A stretch of 64,000 bases of DNA from Chitinophagaceae bacterium (GCA_016717285.1 JADKFU010000001.1:62001-126000), one strand, 5' to 3'. Shown: positions 45,701 through 53,894, counted from the first letter of the stretch. Notes: generated by a model not told the origin, from the sequence alone. Program-made: numbers and translations.

Positions 45701-45995
45701 ATCCCTCATCAATTCAAACAACCTGCAGAATTCAACACAGAATCTTGAAAGCGGTTCGTACCTGCGATTAAGCGATATCACATTGAGTTACCTGATCAGG
45801 CCTAAAAATCCAACGTACATCAATTCACTGCGGTTGTATGTTGAAATGCAAAATGCATTCACATTTACGAAGTACAGTGGCTTTGATCCGGAAGTGAGCA
45901 GCACAGGTGGAGCGGATATCAATACCACCGGCGTGGATTATGCAGCGTATCCGAAAGCAAGAACTTTTTTACTGGGTTTGAACTTAAGTTTTTAA
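42792..45995 (+). CDS. SusC/RagA-type TonB-dependent outer-membrane receptor
   Basis: 1067 residues. An unusual ~40-residue basic leader (MKQFFLAKAYRLRSF ... FKRYRQ) precedes the signal LILTVYFSLFTIAAFSQ. Then a carboxypeptidase-regulatory domain (~60-140), TonB-box region DEVIVVGYGSQKKSDITGAI, plug (SEGASSASIYGARAANG-like: ILKDASSASIYGARAANGV) and a ~800-residue beta barrel ending in aromatic LGLNLSF. It imports substrate with TonB energy; its SusD partner is 18 bp downstream. Most SusCD pairs take up glycans, but here the neighbours (Lrp regulator, aminotransferases, semialdehyde dehydrogenases) suggest an amine, peptide or amino-acid-like substrate. Confidence 0.95.
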   Translation: MKQFFLAKAYRLRSFRYNLFATASFSFLKKRSGGLHFKRYRQLILTVYFSLFTIAAFSQTTLKGRITDSGSEPLIGATVRWKEDPSKGTQTDEDGKFLLGVSAPNGTLVFSYIGYDDYEEAFSPVKTTFSIQLALHRELDEVIVVGYGSQKKSDITGAISSIKGKELEGLPNVNLGTSLTGKATGIYVKTPSGTPGAGLLVSVRGSENPLYVVDGIPMLSESNSSLSTSYDTQGNTTGNGQGVSSIADINPDDIASIEILKDASSASIYGARAANGVVLITTKRGAAGKTSFNVNSYTGIQSVSNKIKFMSSDQFVALVEDGRAQDLKKYEEDPLYFGEGFDPSILTNPLPESWFTGVNTDWLNEVMQTAPVSSIQLSASGGSEKNHFYISNSYFTQEGIVINSDYKRFNNRMNFDQTVNDHLSFGENFSFTYSQNQRSFNDDTYTGIVTNALGCSPLMPAYNDDGTYADYTQYQAAWLSDNPVLSANEVTATSISYRALGTVWANYAFNDKWAFKTSWSADFTYVTDDQYWSPITTDASELGGKAFNGSFKQMNWLGENILTYNTSWNDVHHLTALGGFTMQKNVSNRLGVGGQGFPIGSGLQNVSSSAIITSRIADGTAWSLVSFLGRVNYDYKSRYLFSFSIRADGSSRFGPENQYGYFPAGSVGWRISDENFFPESKVFTNLKLRFSYGLTGDQEIGDFQDVSFWSPITYNGIAGLGPRNIADASLRWQSNRKLNAGVDYELWGGKLSGSFEYYREVKYDLLSEDAVPGTSGFPSITRNAGQVLNNGWELSFNATPVRGTVTWDIGFNISYLHNEVLELTSDSLLLYAYNDLAPSHILAVGQSQGSFWGINYLGVDPETGDPMYEDLNGDGSIDDNDATIIGKALPDYYGGINTSLRWKNWGFDLNATYSIGNEVYNLIRGEYLSLGYGAEGWDAENNLYLVYSNNPEYADERWMTAGDQSDIPRASLINSNNLQNSTQNLESGSYLRLSDITLSYLIRPKNPTYINSLRLYVEMQNAFTFTKYSGFDPEVSSTGGADINTTGVDYAAYPKARTFLLGLNLSF

Positions 45996-46013
45996 ACAGT
46001 CAAAAACCTTATC

Positions 46014-47498
46014 ATGAAAATCAGACTTGAAAATAGATGCTATCATTCAGACATGAAAAACTCCTTTAGCATTTTACCGGGAAAATCGACACTTATGAAT
46101 ATTGTAATCAGAAGTTTCCTTATTGTTGTGATGCTCAACACATTTTCTTCCTGCAAAAAATTCCTCGACATTGATTCGCCCAACGATGTGAACAGCGACC
46201 ATGTGATCACCAGTGGTGACGGACTGATCTCTGCCAGGATAGGTATGTACAACAGTTTGCAAAGCGACGCCTACTACGGCGGCTATTTTCCATTGATGAT
46301 TGATGCTTACAGCGATAACGGCGCGGCAGGCGGATACGATTCCCCACAACTAAATCAGTTCAATGATAAATCACTCGGAGCTGATAATATTTTCATAGAT
46401 AACTTCTGGGTTGCTGCTTACAATGCTGTTTATACTGCCAATCAAATCCTTGCGAACGTTGATGCCATTGAAGACCCATCTTTGATGGATGAGGTCCGCA
46501 GCGATGTGAAAGGAGAAGCACTTACCGTTCGTGCAATGGCGCACTTCGATTTGCTTCGCACTTTCGGAGAGCATTGGGATGTGAATTCGAACCTTGGAAT
46601 TCCATTGGTGCTTGACGCCACTGATCCGCTGCAGGCACGTGGAAGAAATACTGTTCAGGAATGTTACGATGCTATTCTTGCCGACTTAAACAATGCATTG
46701 GTCCTTGTTTCAAATGATGATGTGGAGGCAGGCGATGGAAGCAAGACACCCGCGTACATCACTCAATATTTTGTGAATGGTTTATTGGCCCGGGTTTATT
46801 TGTACATGCAGGATTATGAAAATGCATCGGTAAAAGCAGCAGGAGTTATTAACGATGATATTTTCATAGTGGTCAATAATCCTGCATTGATCTATACAAC
46901 CAAACTGAGTAGTGAAAGTATTTTTGAATTGCAATTTAACGTGCAGGATCAGAGTCAGTACAATAACCTTACTTATGTGCGGGGTGATGCTTTACGCGTT
47001 GATGTCTCTTTCCTCGCAAATGAAAATCTCCATGAATTTTTTCTCAATCGTCCCGGTGATGTTCGTGCAGCTTCTGTTGACTTTGATCCTGAACACAATG
47101 ATGGAAGTATTCAACCGGATGGCAGAACGGAAAAATACCGTGGAGAAGAAACGAAAGATAATTCTGCATACATCATGCGGATTTCAGAAATGTATTTGAT
47201 TGCCGCGGAAGCAAAAGGAGTGAGTGGAGGAGGAGTAGATGACTTGAATGCACTTCGCCACAACCGTGGCCTTGGAGATTTATTTCCTGAAGATTTTGAT
47301 ACACCAGAAGCTTTTATGAACACGGTGCAGGATGAACGCAGGGCGGAATTGAATTTTGAAGGTCATCGCTATTTCGATCTTGCAAGAATAGGAAAGGTGA
47401 GTGAAGTGATTGGTGAAAGTGTGCTGCCTGTTTTTCCGATTCCTGTAAATCAAATCACGGCAAGCGGTGGAGCAATTACGCAATATCCCGGATACTGA
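46014..47498 (+). CDS. SusD/RagB-type substrate-binding lipoprotein
   Basis: 494 residues from the first ATG; the lipoprotein signal (MNIVIRSFLIVVMLNTFSSC) begins at residue 28, so the likely start is the ATG at 46095. Lipobox FSSC, then KKFLDIDSPNDVNSDHV typical of SusD. TPR-like helical core with RAMAHFDLLRTFG, and the C-terminal block DERRAELNFEGHRYFDLARIGK, the family signature. It caps the SusC barrel and binds substrate at the cell surface. Next gene starts 14 bp later, so the four genes from 42265 form an operon. Confidence 0.94.
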   Translation: MKIRLENRCYHSDMKNSFSILPGKSTLMNIVIRSFLIVVMLNTFSSCKKFLDIDSPNDVNSDHVITSGDGLISARIGMYNSLQSDAYYGGYFPLMIDAYSDNGAAGGYDSPQLNQFNDKSLGADNIFIDNFWVAAYNAVYTANQILANVDAIEDPSLMDEVRSDVKGEALTVRAMAHFDLLRTFGEHWDVNSNLGIPLVLDATDPLQARGRNTVQECYDAILADLNNALVLVSNDDVEAGDGSKTPAYITQYFVNGLLARVYLYMQDYENASVKAAGVINDDIFIVVNNPALIYTTKLSSESIFELQFNVQDQSQYNNLTYVRGDALRVDVSFLANENLHEFFLNRPGDVRAASVDFDPEHNDGSIQPDGRTEKYRGEETKDNSAYIMRISEMYLIAAEAKGVSGGGVDDLNALRHNRGLGDLFPEDFDTPEAFMNTVQDERRAELNFEGHRYFDLARIGKVSEVIGESVLPVFPIPVNQITASGGAITQYPGY

Positions 47499-47512
47499 AA
47501 TAGTTTTTACTG

Positions 47513-48877
47513 ATGTATAGAACTTTTAAATCCATCAACCCATTTGATCAATCCATCATTGCAGAGCATGCATTAATGAGTGAACAACAATTGCAGCAAG
47601 CTTTGCAATTGTCAGGACATGCTTTTGAAAGCTGGAAGAAGACAGGGTTTGAAGCGCGTAATCAATTGGTTCAGCATATTGCAGCGCAATTGAGATTGAA
47701 TAAAGAAAAGTTTGCGCGTTCCATTTCATTGGAGATGGGAAAAATTCTGAGCGAGTCGCGGATTGAGATAGAAAAATGTGCTGTCACCTGTGAGTACTAT
47801 GCCCGGCATGGTAAAGAATATATGAAAGATGAAAGCATAACAATTGATGCAAAGAAAGCATTGATTGCCTTTCAACCCATTGGTGCAATCTTCGGCATCA
47901 TGCCCTGGAATTTTCCGTTCTGGCAGGTGATCCGTGCTGCAATGCCCACCATATTAGCCGGAAATGTTTTCCTGTTGAAACATGCACCCAATGTTTCAAT
48001 GTGTTCCAAAGAAATTGAAACGCTTTTCCTGGAAGCTGGATTTCCTCAAGGTGTTTTCCAATCACTGATCGTGGATATTGATGTAACAGAGAAAATTATT
48101 TCTCATGAGATTGTTCAGGGTGTAACCTTAACAGGAAGTGAATTTGCGGGATCAAGTGTTGCGGCATTGGCTGGTAAGCACATAAAGAAATCTGTGCTGG
48201 AGTTAGGAGGAAGCGATCCGTTGATCGTGCTTGATGATGCGGATTTCGAAAGCGCTGCAAAAGTCGCTTTGCAATCGCGCATGCAAAATGCCGGTCAGTC
48301 ATGTATTGCATCGAAACGTTTTATTGTGTTGGAAAAAGGAAGAGATGAATTTGTACAGAAGCTATTTGATGGAGTAAAGAAATTAAAACAGGGAAATCAA
48401 TTGGAAGAAACAACCACAACGGGTCCGATGGCTCGTGTTGACCTTTCAGAGAAATTGGAAACGCAACAAAAGAATTCTGTAAAAAATGGAGCTCGCATAT
48501 TAATCGGAGGAAATCGTGACCAAGCCAATTTTCAACCGACTATTCTAACAGATGTGCAACCCGGAATTCCGGCTTTCGATGAAGAAATGTTCGGACCCGT
48601 TGCGGCAATTATTTCCGTGAAGGACGAAGCAGATGCAATTCGGCTCGCAAATAAAAACCGCTATGGTCTTGGTGCTTCTATCTGGACAAGAGATTTAGAG
48701 CGCGGGGAACGGATAGCGCGCGAAATAAATTCAGGCGCTGTCTTTATCAATGCATTGGTGAAAAGCGATGCACGTTATCCATTTGGCGGCGTAAAAAAAT
48801 CAGGTTACGGAAGAGAATTGGGAAAATACGGCATGCATGAATTCGTAAATGCAAAAACCATTTACATCGACCAATAA
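47513..48877 (+). CDS. NAD(P)-dependent aldehyde (succinate-semialdehyde-type) dehydrogenase
   Basis: 454 residues, short ALDH of the Sad/GabD-like group (about the length of E. coli Sad). GIMPWNFPFWQVIRAAMPTI carries the catalytic Asn, VTLTGSEFAG the nucleotide loop, VLELGGSDPLIV the Glu, and MQNAGQSCIASKRFIV the catalytic Cys. Likely oxidises a semialdehyde from the transaminases nearby to the acid (succinate from GABA). Last gene of the lrp-susC-susD operon. A second ALDH of different subfamily lies at 55438. Confidence 0.9.
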   Translation: MYRTFKSINPFDQSIIAEHALMSEQQLQQALQLSGHAFESWKKTGFEARNQLVQHIAAQLRLNKEKFARSISLEMGKILSESRIEIEKCAVTCEYYARHGKEYMKDESITIDAKKALIAFQPIGAIFGIMPWNFPFWQVIRAAMPTILAGNVFLLKHAPNVSMCSKEIETLFLEAGFPQGVFQSLIVDIDVTEKIISHEIVQGVTLTGSEFAGSSVAALAGKHIKKSVLELGGSDPLIVLDDADFESAAKVALQSRMQNAGQSCIASKRFIVLEKGRDEFVQKLFDGVKKLKQGNQLEETTTTGPMARVDLSEKLETQQKNSVKNGARILIGGNRDQANFQPTILTDVQPGIPAFDEEMFGPVAAIISVKDEADAIRLANKNRYGLGASIWTRDLERGERIAREINSGAVFINALVKSDARYPFGGVKKSGYGRELGKYGMHEFVNAKTIYIDQ

Positions 48878-48901
48878 AGTGCTGCTGAAACTATAATTTT
48901 C

Positions 48902-48971
48902 TACTACTCAATACTAACTAAGCACAACTAAGGACTAAGGACTCACGACTTTTTTCTCACTACTCACTACT
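48902..48971. repeat. Ten phased heptamers ending 4 bp before an aminotransferase start
   Basis: Contiguous heptamers TACTACT, CAATACT, AACTAAG, CACAACT, AAGGACT, AAGGACT, CACGACT, TTTTTCT, CACTACT, CACTACT, then CTCC and the start codon. Eight of the ten end in ACT. Same family as 30069, 26930, 56920 and 59014. Confidence 0.9.
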
Positions 48972-48975
48972 CTCC

Positions 48976-50331
48976 ATGGCCATCATAACCACCAAAAAAG
49001 AAGAATCCGGATACGAACTCTTTAAAAAGAAAACTAAAAATGATGAAGTATTTGAACGCAGGAAGAGACTGGTTCCGAATGCACTCACCATTTTCACACC
49101 ATCCACCATTTCAAAAGCATCAGGTGCTATAGTTACTGATGTTGATGGAAGAGAATTGATTGATTTTACAGGAGGAATCGGTGTGCTCAATGCAGGCCAT
49201 TGTCCACCGACAGTGGTGAAAGCGATTCAGGAACAGGCAGCAAAATTCATCCATACTTGTTTTGGTGTAGCAGCGTATGATTTGTATTTAGATGTTGCAG
49301 AAAGATTGATCAGCCTATTTCCGCATGGAGATTCCACGAAAGTGATGCTCACCAATTCCGGGGCGGAGAGCGTAGAGAATGCAATCAAGATCGCACGGCA
49401 AGCCACAGGTCGGCCTGCCATCATTTGTTATACAGGTGCATTTCACGGGAGGACTTTAATGGCCACTACACTCACTTCAAAAGTGGGTTACAAAATGGGA
49501 TGTGGCCCCTTTGCCCCGGAAGTATATCGGGTAGAATTTCCGGATTATTCACACGATGGAAATGGCAGGAGTGAAGATGAGTTCGCTGATTATCATTTGA
49601 AAAAGCTGGAAGAGTTTTTTCATTATTATGTTCCTGAAAAAAATGTTGCTGCCATTATTATAGAATGCGTGCAGGGTGAAGGTGGTTTTAATGTAGTGCC
49701 AAAAAAATACATCCAGGGACTCAGAAAAATTTGTGATGCAAACGGTATTATGCTCATTATTGATGAAGTGCAAACAGGTTTCGGTCGCACCGGCAAATGG
49801 GCATCATATCAGCATTTTGATGTGGTGCCTGATATTTCCACGTGGGCAAAATCCATGGGCAGCGGCATGCCGATTGGCGCAGTGATCGGAAAGACATCTG
49901 TGATTGATGCGATCAATCCCGGCACCATCGGAGGAACCTATCTTGGCAATCCTGTTTGTTGTGCAGCAGCTATCGCAACACTTGATTACATGCAGGAAAT
50001 TGACATCAACGCAAAAGCAATGGCAGTGGGTGAGATGATCCGCAATCGTTTTTTGGAATTGAAAAAGAAATTTCTCAAACATATTTCTGACGTGCGTGGC
50101 ATTGGTGCGATGATGGCGTTTGAAGTTTCACATGATGGCGATATTCACCAACCCAATGGTGACTTCACCAAACAGCTCACGCAACGTTGTTATGAAAAAG
50201 GATTGATCATCATCAGTGCGGGAGTGAATGGAAATGTGGTGAGGGTGTTGAGTCCGTTGGTGATTGAGGAGAAGGATTTGAAAAGAGGTTTGGATATTTT
50301 GGAAGAAAGTTTGACTGAATTGACCAGGTAA
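48976..50331 (+). CDS. Class-III aminotransferase (4-aminobutyrate transaminase-like)
   Basis: 451 residues, PLP fold-type I. IDFTGGIGVLNAGHCPP start block, TNSGAESVENAIKIAR (PLP phosphate), GAFHGRTLMATTLTSK, cofactor Asp in IMLIIDEVQTGFGRTG, and the aldimine Lys in STWAKSMGSGMPIGAV. Sequence is of the GABA/ornithine omega-transaminase group; GABA to succinate semialdehyde is most likely given two semialdehyde dehydrogenases nearby, but beta-alanine, ornithine or putrescine are not excluded. The 98 bp upstream are a heptamer array instead of an ordinary leader. About 45% similar by eye to the second transaminase at 59079. Confidence 0.9.
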   Translation: MAIITTKKEESGYELFKKKTKNDEVFERRKRLVPNALTIFTPSTISKASGAIVTDVDGRELIDFTGGIGVLNAGHCPPTVVKAIQEQAAKFIHTCFGVAAYDLYLDVAERLISLFPHGDSTKVMLTNSGAESVENAIKIARQATGRPAIICYTGAFHGRTLMATTLTSKVGYKMGCGPFAPEVYRVEFPDYSHDGNGRSEDEFADYHLKKLEEFFHYYVPEKNVAAIIIECVQGEGGFNVVPKKYIQGLRKICDANGIMLIIDEVQTGFGRTGKWASYQHFDVVPDISTWAKSMGSGMPIGAVIGKTSVIDAINPGTIGGTYLGNPVCCAAAIATLDYMQEIDINAKAMAVGEMIRNRFLELKKKFLKHISDVRGIGAMMAFEVSHDGDIHQPNGDFTKQLTQRCYEKGLIIISAGVNGNVVRVLSPLVIEEKDLKRGLDILEESLTELTR

Positions 50332-50350
50332 TTAAACACGCTGAAATTTA

Positions 50351-52738
50351 TCACTGGCTGTTCAATGACTTCATGTTATTAAGATTTTTCTCAACGGTTT
50401 TGGTGGAGTTATTTTCATCACCATACATTTTATTGAAAATCAAATATGATTTCTCTTCATAGCTGATGGCAGTTTCAAGGTCACCTTTGGCTTGCCATGC
50501 TAGGCCAAGATTGTTGTAATTGGTTGCCACGTTTGGATTTTCTTCCCCATATAACTTCAAAGAAATCGCGAGCGCTTTATCAAGGTAGCTAATGGCTTTG
50601 TCAAAATCCCTTTTATCCTGCCATGCCTGTGCGAGGTTGTTGTAGACAATTGCCACGGATGGATTTTCTTCTCCGAATAATTTCAAATCAATCGCCAGCG
50701 CTTTTTCAAGGTAGTTGATGGCTTTGTCAGGATCACCCTTGGCTTGCCATGCCAGCCCGAGGTTGTTGTAATCTCTTGCCAGGTTCGCATTTTCTTCACC
50801 GAATAATTTTAAATCAATCGCCAGCGCCTGGTCAAGGTAGCCGATCGCTTTGTCAGGATCATCTTTATCTTTCCAAACCATGCCGAGATTGTTATAACCA
50901 GTTGCCACATTTGGATTTTCATTACCGAATAATTTCAAAAAAATTGCCAGCGCTTTATTGTAGTAGCTGATGGCATTGTCAAGATCTCCCTTACCCTGGC
51001 TTGCCATGCCGAGATTGTTATAAGCAGTGGCAACATTTGGATTTTCTTCTCCGAATAACTTTAATGAAATGGTCAGCGCTTTATCTAGGTGGTTGATGGC
51101 TTTGTGAAAATCACCTTTGGCTTGCCATGTCAGGCCGAGGTTGTTGTAATCCTTTACCACGTTCGGATTTTCCTCCCCGAATAATTTCAAATCAATCACC
51201 AACGCTTTGTCCAGGTAGCTGATGGCTTTTTCAAGATCACCTTTGTCTTTCCATGCCATGCCGAGACTATTGTACGCCAATGCCACATTTGGATTTTCTT
51301 CCCCGAATAAATTCAAATAAACCGCCAGCGCAATATCGAGGTAGCTGACGGCTTTATCAAGATCACCTTTGGCTTGCCATGCCATGCCAAGATTGAGGTA
51401 ACCCATTGCGGAGTTTGCGTTTTCTTTTCCGAATAATTTAAAAGAAATTGCCAGCGCTTTGTCAAGGTAGAAGATGGCTTTTTCAAGGTCACCTTTGTCT
51501 TTCCATGCCATGCCGAGGTTATTGTATCCCAATGCCACATTTGGGTTTTCTTCCCCGAATAATTTTATATAAATCGCCAGCGAATTATCGTAGTAGCTGA
51601 TGGCTTTGTCAAGATTCCCTTTTACATGCCATGCCAGGCCGAGATTATTATAACCCAATGCAACGTTTGAATTTTCTTCCCCGAATAATTTCAAATAAAT
51701 GGCCAGCGCATGATCAAGGTAGCTGATGGCTTTTACAAGATCACCCTTCGCTTGCCATGCCATGCCGAGGTTGTTGTAACCGGTTGCTATGTTTGGATTT
51801 TCTTCCCCGAATAATTTCAAAAAAATCGGCAGTGCTTTATTATAGGAGCTGATAGCATTGTCAAGATTTCCTTTTCCCTGCCATGACAAACCAAGATTGT
51901 TGTAAGCAATGGCAACATTTGGATTTTCCTCTCCAAATAACTTCAAAGAAATCGCCAGCGTTTTATCAAGGTAGCTGATGGCTTTGTCAAGATCGCCTTT
52001 ATCCTGCCATGCCAGGGCGAGGTTGTTGTAATCTCTTGCCAGGTTAGGACTTTCATCCCCAAATAATTTCAAATCAATCGCCAGCGCTTTGTCAAGGTAG
52101 CTGATGGCTTTGTCAAGATCGCCTTTGTCTTTCCAGGCCATAGCGAGGCTGTTGTAAAGCATTGCATTATCTTCATTGTCTTCACCATTTTCAGCAATAT
52201 GAAATGCCAGCGCCTTTCCGAGATAAGAAACAGTATGTGAGCCACGCCCAATGAGCTTCAGGTACAAAGAGTATTGAAACAGGTTATCATAGAGCTCCAT
52301 TGCTTCCAAAGATTTTTCAAAGGACTCAATGGTTTGTTTAACTAAATCAGGGGTAGATGGTTTTGCAGATTGGTAAAGTGCGCGGCTCAAAAAATCATGA
52401 GCAATCAGCCTGGCTTTTTCAGTTGCTTCCTCGAGTGCTCTCTTCAGGTGATCCCTTGATTCTTTTACATGAATGAGTTCTATGTCCATCTCGGGTGTTG
52501 AAAGCACAGCAATTGCTTCATCAAGCCGACCTGCTTCAAAAAGCCCTCTTGCTTGTATCGATCGTGCCGTGTTTACCGGCACGCGTTCAATGGTACCGTA
52601 AATAAAAATTACTCTTTTGATGAAGTTGAGTAATTTTTCTTCTGCAAGACGAAGCTTGTTTTTGGTCTTGGCAATCAGGGTTGTTTGAGCGGGAAGCAAC
52701 TGTTCAAGGTCTTCCTTACATTCGGTGACCTCCTTCAT
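50351..52738 (-). CDS. 14-repeat TPR protein (kinesin-light-chain type), frame continues upstream
   Basis: 795 residues from the first ATG. Residues 1-180 are helical (coiled-coil-like LIAKTKNKLRLAEEKLL, then degenerate TPRs); residues 184-772 are 14 tandem TPR units of 42-43 residues with consensus GEENPNVA.YNNLG.AWQ and KGDLDKAISYLDKALAI; 23 residues follow. The regular, long-period TPR_12-type repeats are known from sensor or scaffold parts of NLR/STAND-like and kinesin-light-chain-like proteins. The reading frame is open and protein-like for another 84 codons upstream (52739-52990) but holds no ATG, GTG or TTG. It meets the small gene 52978-53433 in the -1 frame, so translation may need a frameshift, or a base is missing in the sequence. 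It lies on the opposite strand inside an amine-catabolism region. Confidence 0.85.
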   Translation of the reverse strand: MKEVTECKEDLEQLLPAQTTLIAKTKNKLRLAEEKLLNFIKRVIFIYGTIERVPVNTARSIQARGLFEAGRLDEAIAVLSTPEMDIELIHVKESRDHLKRALEEATEKARLIAHDFLSRALYQSAKPSTPDLVKQTIESFEKSLEAMELYDNLFQYSLYLKLIGRGSHTVSYLGKALAFHIAENGEDNEDNAMLYNSLAMAWKDKGDLDKAISYLDKALAIDLKLFGDESPNLARDYNNLALAWQDKGDLDKAISYLDKTLAISLKLFGEENPNVAIAYNNLGLSWQGKGNLDNAISSYNKALPIFLKLFGEENPNIATGYNNLGMAWQAKGDLVKAISYLDHALAIYLKLFGEENSNVALGYNNLGLAWHVKGNLDKAISYYDNSLAIYIKLFGEENPNVALGYNNLGMAWKDKGDLEKAIFYLDKALAISFKLFGKENANSAMGYLNLGMAWQAKGDLDKAVSYLDIALAVYLNLFGEENPNVALAYNSLGMAWKDKGDLEKAISYLDKALVIDLKLFGEENPNVVKDYNNLGLTWQAKGDFHKAINHLDKALTISLKLFGEENPNVATAYNNLGMASQGKGDLDNAISYYNKALAIFLKLFGNENPNVATGYNNLGMVWKDKDDPDKAIGYLDQALAIDLKLFGEENANLARDYNNLGLAWQAKGDPDKAINYLEKALAIDLKLFGEENPSVAIVYNNLAQAWQDKRDFDKAISYLDKALAISLKLYGEENPNVATNYNNLGLAWQAKGDLETAISYEEKSYLIFNKMYGDENNSTKTVEKNLNNMKSLNSQ
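50423..52189. repeat. 126-bp coding tandem repeats (14 units)
   Basis: The DNA under the TPR block repeats with a 126-bp period (first unit 129 bp), with blocks such as GGATTTTCTTCCCCGAATAA recurring nearly unchanged. High similarity between units points to recent duplication or ongoing gene conversion and makes copy-number change likely. Confidence 0.85.
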
Positions 52739-52990
52739 AATGAGATCATAATCATCCAGTTTTAGCGCGAACTGAAGCTCATTTTGTTTTTGAAGCAGTT
52801 CAGCTTCTTCAGGAATGTTCTTATTGATGAGATCAGTAAGTTCCTGAAATCTTTGGTTGATGAACTCTTCTCCAATGCCAAAAGAGATATTTCCGGCAAC
52901 ACTTGTGCTGGTAATTACTATTCCTGCCTTCTCCTTATAGGAAGCGACATCAACCGGCAGTTGTTTGTCTGATGTCGCTATTTGGGGTTT
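52739..52990 (-). other. Start-less coding extension of the TPR protein
   Basis: 84 in-frame codons directly upstream of the TPR ATG, bounded by TGA at 52993-52991. The translation (pieces: KQLPVDVASYKEKAGIVI, TSVAGNISFGIGEEF, RFQELTDLINKN, EEAELLQKQNELQFALKLDD) is clearly protein-like and runs smoothly into the annotated start. No ATG, GTG or TTG is present. The upstream gene's last codons overlap its first 13 bases: read GAA AAC CCC AAA TAG in that gene, and A-AAC-CCC fits the X-XXY-YYZ form for a -1 slip, giving AAA CCC CAA in this frame. Confidence 0.75.
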
Positions 52991-53433
52991 TCAGTATCGG
53001 GGGATTTTTTTATAGTTACATTTTTAATTTTTACATCTTCAGTAAATATGCCTTTATCTACTTTTACACCCGTTCCCTGGTCCATATGGACTGAATCAAT
53101 GTCGAGATTGCGGCCTGAGATTTCCTTTAAATAAATTCCGTAACTCTCAGGGTCATGCTTTTCGACCACCTGAATAAGTTCATTTGCTTTTGTTAGCAAT
53201 TCCTGATCATTCTGGGCATCGGCGCTCTCAAGATCTTCTCTCAGTGATCCGCGTTTGCTTTCTGAAGCAGGATTTTTTTCTAAATCATCAACAGAAATTT
53301 TTCCTCCGAATTTTTTTTTGATAAACGCTTTGATGCCTTCGTATGCATCTTTTATTGCTTGTTCAGCAGTGGGTTTCAGGCCAGCGGCTGCTCCTGTAGC
53401 AAGTGCTGCAACTATTAAAGTAAGTGGATCCAT
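52978..53433 (-). CDS. Small protein with hydrophobic Gly/Ala N-terminus, possible effector module
   Basis: 151 residues. It starts MDPLTLIVAALATGAAAG, a hydrophobic Gly/Ala-rich helix, then an amphipathic/basic segment (AIKDAYEGIKAFIKKKFGG), a charged helical middle (SLREDLESADAQNDQELL; VEKHDPESYGIYL) and a C-terminal strand-rich tail (GTGVKVDKGIF, then EDVKIKNVTIKKS). The MDP-type hydrophobic start plus short beta tail is the layout of N-terminal modules I associate with STAND/TPR conflict proteins and with HeLo/Bell-like membrane effectors; this is a recollection of layout, not a match. It probably forms one unit with the TPR gene whose frame it runs into at -1. Alternatively it is an independent partner protein. 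Confidence 0.75.
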   Translation of the reverse strand: MDPLTLIVAALATGAAAGLKPTAEQAIKDAYEGIKAFIKKKFGGKISVDDLEKNPASESKRGSLREDLESADAQNDQELLTKANELIQVVEKHDPESYGIYLKEISGRNLDIDSVHMDQGTGVKVDKGIFTEDVKIKNVTIKKSPDTENPK

Positions 53434-53614
53434 GGCTATGAATTGAGAAGTTCAAAATACTGTTTTTGCATTAATCTGTTGCTGAATGTCACAATTAATT
53501 TTTTATACCAGGCATATTCAAAAAAGAAATTTCCCCATTGCGGATGTTTTTTCTTCTCTTAAAGTAACCGTTTTGATATTGGTAAATAGAAATTTGTGAT
53601 TACCAGTGTAAGAA

Positions 53615-53736
53615 TCTGTTTTGAAATCAATTAATTTTTTTACAATGCTCTTTGGTTCGGCTTTGCCAGAAGCGCACCCTGAGCGCAGCCGAAGGGTAAG
53701 CGATGTAACAATTATATTGATTGATTTCAAAACAGA
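53615..53736. repeat. Perfect 17-bp inverted repeat enclosing a REP-like palindrome
   Basis: The arm 53615-53631 (TCTGTTTTGAAATCAAT) is the exact reverse complement of 53720-53736. The 88-bp interior is GC-rich and holds GGCTTTGCC (3-bp stem) and the palindromic block ACCCTGAGCGCAGCCGAAGGGT (split: ACCCTGAGCG and CAGCCGAAGGGT, 53676-53697), a wording that resembles widespread REP-like bacterial palindromes. The rest of the 461-bp gap 53434-53894 is AT-rich and shows no gene. It could be a MITE-like element, a REP insertion or a structured RNA. Confidence 0.75.
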
Positions 53737-53894
53737 CTGATTTTATAGTAGTGGCTGATCCAGTAAAACGAAATACTATGCGATAACCTTTAACCACTTA
53801 AAGGCAAGAGCCATTTCATTGATTAATCATAGGAACTTCTAAGAATTTAAGGCTATAAAATTTAATCACGTATTTTTTTTCCGATCTTTCCCCC

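Noticed and set aside
50423..52189. Direct repeats that could suggest a CRISPR array
   Set aside because: Period is 126 bp, no unique spacers, and the repeats encode TPR units in frame.
53518..53730. 70-residue ORF (minus) over the inverted-repeat element
   Set aside because: Encoded by REP-like palindrome and AT arms; composition not protein-like.
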